Source: an uncultured Flammeovirgaceae bacterium (GTDB lineage Bacteria > Bacteroidota > Bacteroidia > Cytophagales > Cyclobacteriaceae). Taken from it: a stretch of 6,408 nucleotides of DNA. The stretch is from the NCBI GenBank assembly GCA_946886805.1, contig CAMPJM010000244.1:1-6408 (forward strand). The letters run 5' to 3'. The notes under the pieces were generated by a model. That model worked only from the letters and a program-made list of their open reading frames with translations. It was not told the origin of the DNA and did no database searches. This document shows, one piece after another, positions 4,637 through 6,408 of the stretch. The first letter of the stretch is position 1, and each line of letters starts with the position of its first letter. Both the position numbers and the translations under genes were made by a program.

Positions 4637-5650
4637 CTATGCTACGTATTCAAGTAATCTTGTTTCATTTTTCCTTTCCGTTTTTTCCCAAGCTGCTCCT
4701 GTCCCTTTCTTTATTATTTTGTCTCCAAAAGGATAGCCACCCTTTACCAGTTTCCAGTAAATGGCTAAATAGATACTGATGGATCTTTCCAACAGCCACA
4801 AAGGCGCATAAAAGGGTGTGTGAACTGGAAAGTATTTTCCTGCTTCTCTTTTTCGGGCCTTCCATGCCTTATGGATTGCATAAATTGATAATGAAATGGT
4901 TAGTAAGCCCAACGATTTTCGTTTTCCCGTCAAGCCTAAAAGTAGATGCAGAGGCAGGAGAGAAAGAAACAATGCTGTTTTTCCTTTCATGACGAAATCT
5001 TCATAGGCTTCTCTTGGTCTTTGTTCCAACCATTTGTTAAAGGTTGGTGGTTTCCGTAAAATAAAAAAGTCGTTGGAATAGTAAATGCTTGCACCATAAT
5101 TATGAAGGTGTTTGATCAATTCCTCGTTGTCAAACAAAACATCGCCATCGAATGGCCCTGCTGCTTCAAATACGCTTTTTAAAAAACTAAAAGTACCTGG
5201 GAAATCCCCATCAGGCAGAAACGCCCTATTTAAAAGAATGCGTGCTGCGTCTAATCGTGTCCAAAAAGGGAGGGGGTGAAAATAATTCTGCGGCCTTACT
5301 ACATCAAATTTCTCCAGAGTTTCTAAAGTGTTTATGATATCAGAGGCATTATAGCGAACATCATCATCCGCTAAAATGATTTTTTCATGCTTAGCTTGCG
5401 GAACGGCTGTCATTATGCCATTTACCTTCCCGTTAAGATACGTGAATTTCGGATCAACTTTAATATGTCGGCAATGACTCCATTCTATAGCATGTATTTC
5501 GAAAACTTCAGGAGGAGATCCGTCAACCACCAAAACTTCACATCCTAACTGATGTAAAGTTCTCCAATATTCTCTGAATTCTGCGGTTGCCAATTTATTC
5601 ACAATATTGCATCGAATGGGGCAAATACAAGTGCAACGACTTTCCGGCAT
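4637..5650 (-). CDS. Glycosyltransferase family 2-like protein with C-terminal membrane segments
   Basis: This is a 337-aa GT-A fold glycosyltransferase, probably acting at the inner face of the cytoplasmic membrane. The N-terminal half shows CICPIRCN (8-15, the usual first strand), GCEVLVVDGSPP (36-47), NGKVNGIMTAVPQA (73-86), the nucleotide-sugar/metal site ADDDVRY (94-100, DxD-type) and LFDNEELIKHL (172-182), a candidate acceptor/base region. PPTFNKWLEQRPREAYEDF (201-219) occupies the place of the QxxRW region. Hydrophobic stretches at about 226-240, 246-260 and 284-299 suggest membrane attachment. The ATG at 5648-5650 lies 24 nt after the SDR stop, so the two are probably one operon. Donor sugar and acceptor are unknown; a role in a lipid-linked envelope glycan is possible. 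Four Cys among the first 14 residues is unusual for the family. Confidence 0.87.
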   Translation of the reverse strand: MPESRCTCICPIRCNIVNKLATAEFREYWRTLHQLGCEVLVVDGSPPEVFEIHAIEWSHCRHIKVDPKFTYLNGKVNGIMTAVPQAKHEKIILADDDVRYNASDIINTLETLEKFDVVRPQNYFHPLPFWTRLDAARILLNRAFLPDGDFPGTFSFLKSVFEAAGPFDGDVLFDNEELIKHLHNYGASIYYSNDFFILRKPPTFNKWLEQRPREAYEDFVMKGKTALFLSLLPLHLLLGLTGKRKSLGLLTISLSIYAIHKAWKARKREAGKYFPVHTPFYAPLWLLERSISIYLAIYWKLVKGGYPFGDKIIKKGTGAAWEKTERKNETRLLEYVA

Positions 5651-5674
5651 AATTTAAACTTTTGATGTGGATAA

Positions 5675-6408
5675 TTAAGTGTTTATAATTTCTCCACCGT
5701 TGGGATGTAAAACCTGCCCCGTCATATAGGATGCATCTTCAGAAGCCAGAAAAACAAAACAAGGCGCAACTTCCGCAGGCTGTCCCGGTCTCTTCATAGG
5801 AACTTGCTTACCAAATTCAGCGACCTGCTCTTCCGGAAAAGTGGCGGGTATCAAAGGTGTCCAAATAGGACCCGGAGCGACAGCATTCACTCGTATGTTT
5901 TTCTCTGCCAGATTGAGCGCCAACGATCTTGTAAACGAAACGATTGCCCCTTTTGTAGAGGAGTAATCCATTAGTTCAGGATTGCCGCGATAGGCATTTA
6001 CTGAAGCAGTGTTAATAATGCAGTCTCCTTCCCCCATGTGTTGCAATGCCACCTGACTGACCAAAAAATGAGGGAAAATATTTGTTTTGAAGGTGTCGAG
6101 GAGTTGCTCATAGCTGATCTCTTTAAGGCTTTCTTTTGGAAATTGTTCCGCGGCGTTATTAATTAAGATATTGATTTTACCAAATTCATCAATAGTTTGT
6201 TTTACTATTTTGTTGCAATTATCAGGTTGTCTCAAGTCGCTTTTTATAAGTGCGCATTTTCTGCCTTCGCTTTCTACCATTCTGGCTGTTTCCTCGGCAT
6301 CTTTTTGTTCTTCTTCTTTGTAGACAATGGCGACATCTGCCCCTTCTCTGGCAAAATGAACGGCAATAGCTCTTCCTATGCCACTATCACCACCTGTTAT
6401 AAGGGCTA
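5675..6408 (-). CDS. Short-chain dehydrogenase/reductase (SDR), N-terminus outside window
   Basis: This NAD(P)-dependent oxidoreductase has 243 residues visible and continues beyond the right edge. The visible part begins ALITGGDSGIGRA, the TGxxxGIG cofactor loop, followed by AREGADVAIVYKEEE, ILINNAAEQ (NNAG motif), TNIF (catalytic Asn), INTASVNAYRG (catalytic Ser), MDYSSTKGA (YxxxK, Tyr and Lys about residues 148 and 152 of the visible part), and VNAVAPGPIWTPLIP. It ends PNGGEIINT. It fits the classical SDR subgroup of about 285-290 aa with an N-terminal extension, like Bacillus general-stress SDRs (YhdF/YdaD type), so about 40 residues are probably missing. It precedes the glycosyltransferase by 24 nt. 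The methionine at 6280 lies inside the domain and is not the start. Substrate is unknown. Confidence 0.95.
   Translation of the reverse strand, partial: ALITGGDSGIGRAIAVHFAREGADVAIVYKEEEQKDAEETARMVESEGRKCALIKSDLRQPDNCNKIVKQTIDEFGKINILINNAAEQFPKESLKEISYEQLLDTFKTNIFPHFLVSQVALQHMGEGDCIINTASVNAYRGNPELMDYSSTKGAIVSFTRSLALNLAEKNIRVNAVAPGPIWTPLIPATFPEEQVAEFGKQVPMKRPGQPAEVAPCFVFLASEDASYMTGQVLHPNGGEIINT

Overview
The window most likely comes from a member of the Bacteroidota (Cytophagales- or Flavobacteria-like). The evidence is a TonB-dependent receptor with an N-terminal carboxypeptidase-D-like regulatory domain, AT-rich intergenic DNA, little sign of strong Shine-Dalgarno sites, and two candidate promoters with the Bacteroidota -7 element TAnnTTTG. 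Genus cannot be told from this sequence. All eight supported genes lie on the minus strand, so transcription runs from the right end of the window to the left.

Right module (about 4417-6408): a short-chain dehydrogenase whose N-terminus lies beyond the window, then a family-2 type glycosyltransferase with C-terminal hydrophobic segments, then a short membrane protein that looks truncated. Gaps are 24 and 25 nt, so this reads as one operon. It ends in a structured, repeat-like segment (about 4331-4460) followed by a perfect 21-bp-stem hairpin (4282-4329) that should terminate transcription.

Central module (1943-4284): a compact three-gene operon. It has its own candidate promoter, flanked by a TTCCAAT/ATTGGAA inverted repeat. 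The genes are an AbiEi-like antitoxin/regulator, an AbiEii-like nucleotidyltransferase toxin that overlaps it by ATGA, and, 2 nt later, a 140-aa protein that is only the PD-(D/E)xK nuclease domain of a type I restriction R subunit. The first two form a type IV toxin-antitoxin (AbiE) system. The third gene keeps a complete-looking nuclease active site without helicase, HsdM or HsdS. This makes it either a cleanly truncated remnant or a third component of an extended AbiE system, and it is the most interesting feature here.

Left module (1-1866): a small membrane-anchored cysteine protein (CxNRDxP...CNGKC motif, C-terminal FHPPQA), a 207-213 nt intergenic stretch with two strong hairpins, and the first 407 codons of a TonB-dependent outer-membrane receptor that continues past the left edge. 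The pairing suggests envelope uptake of a metal or metal complex, but the substrate is not shown. No rRNA, tRNA, CRISPR array, transposase or integrase gene is visible.
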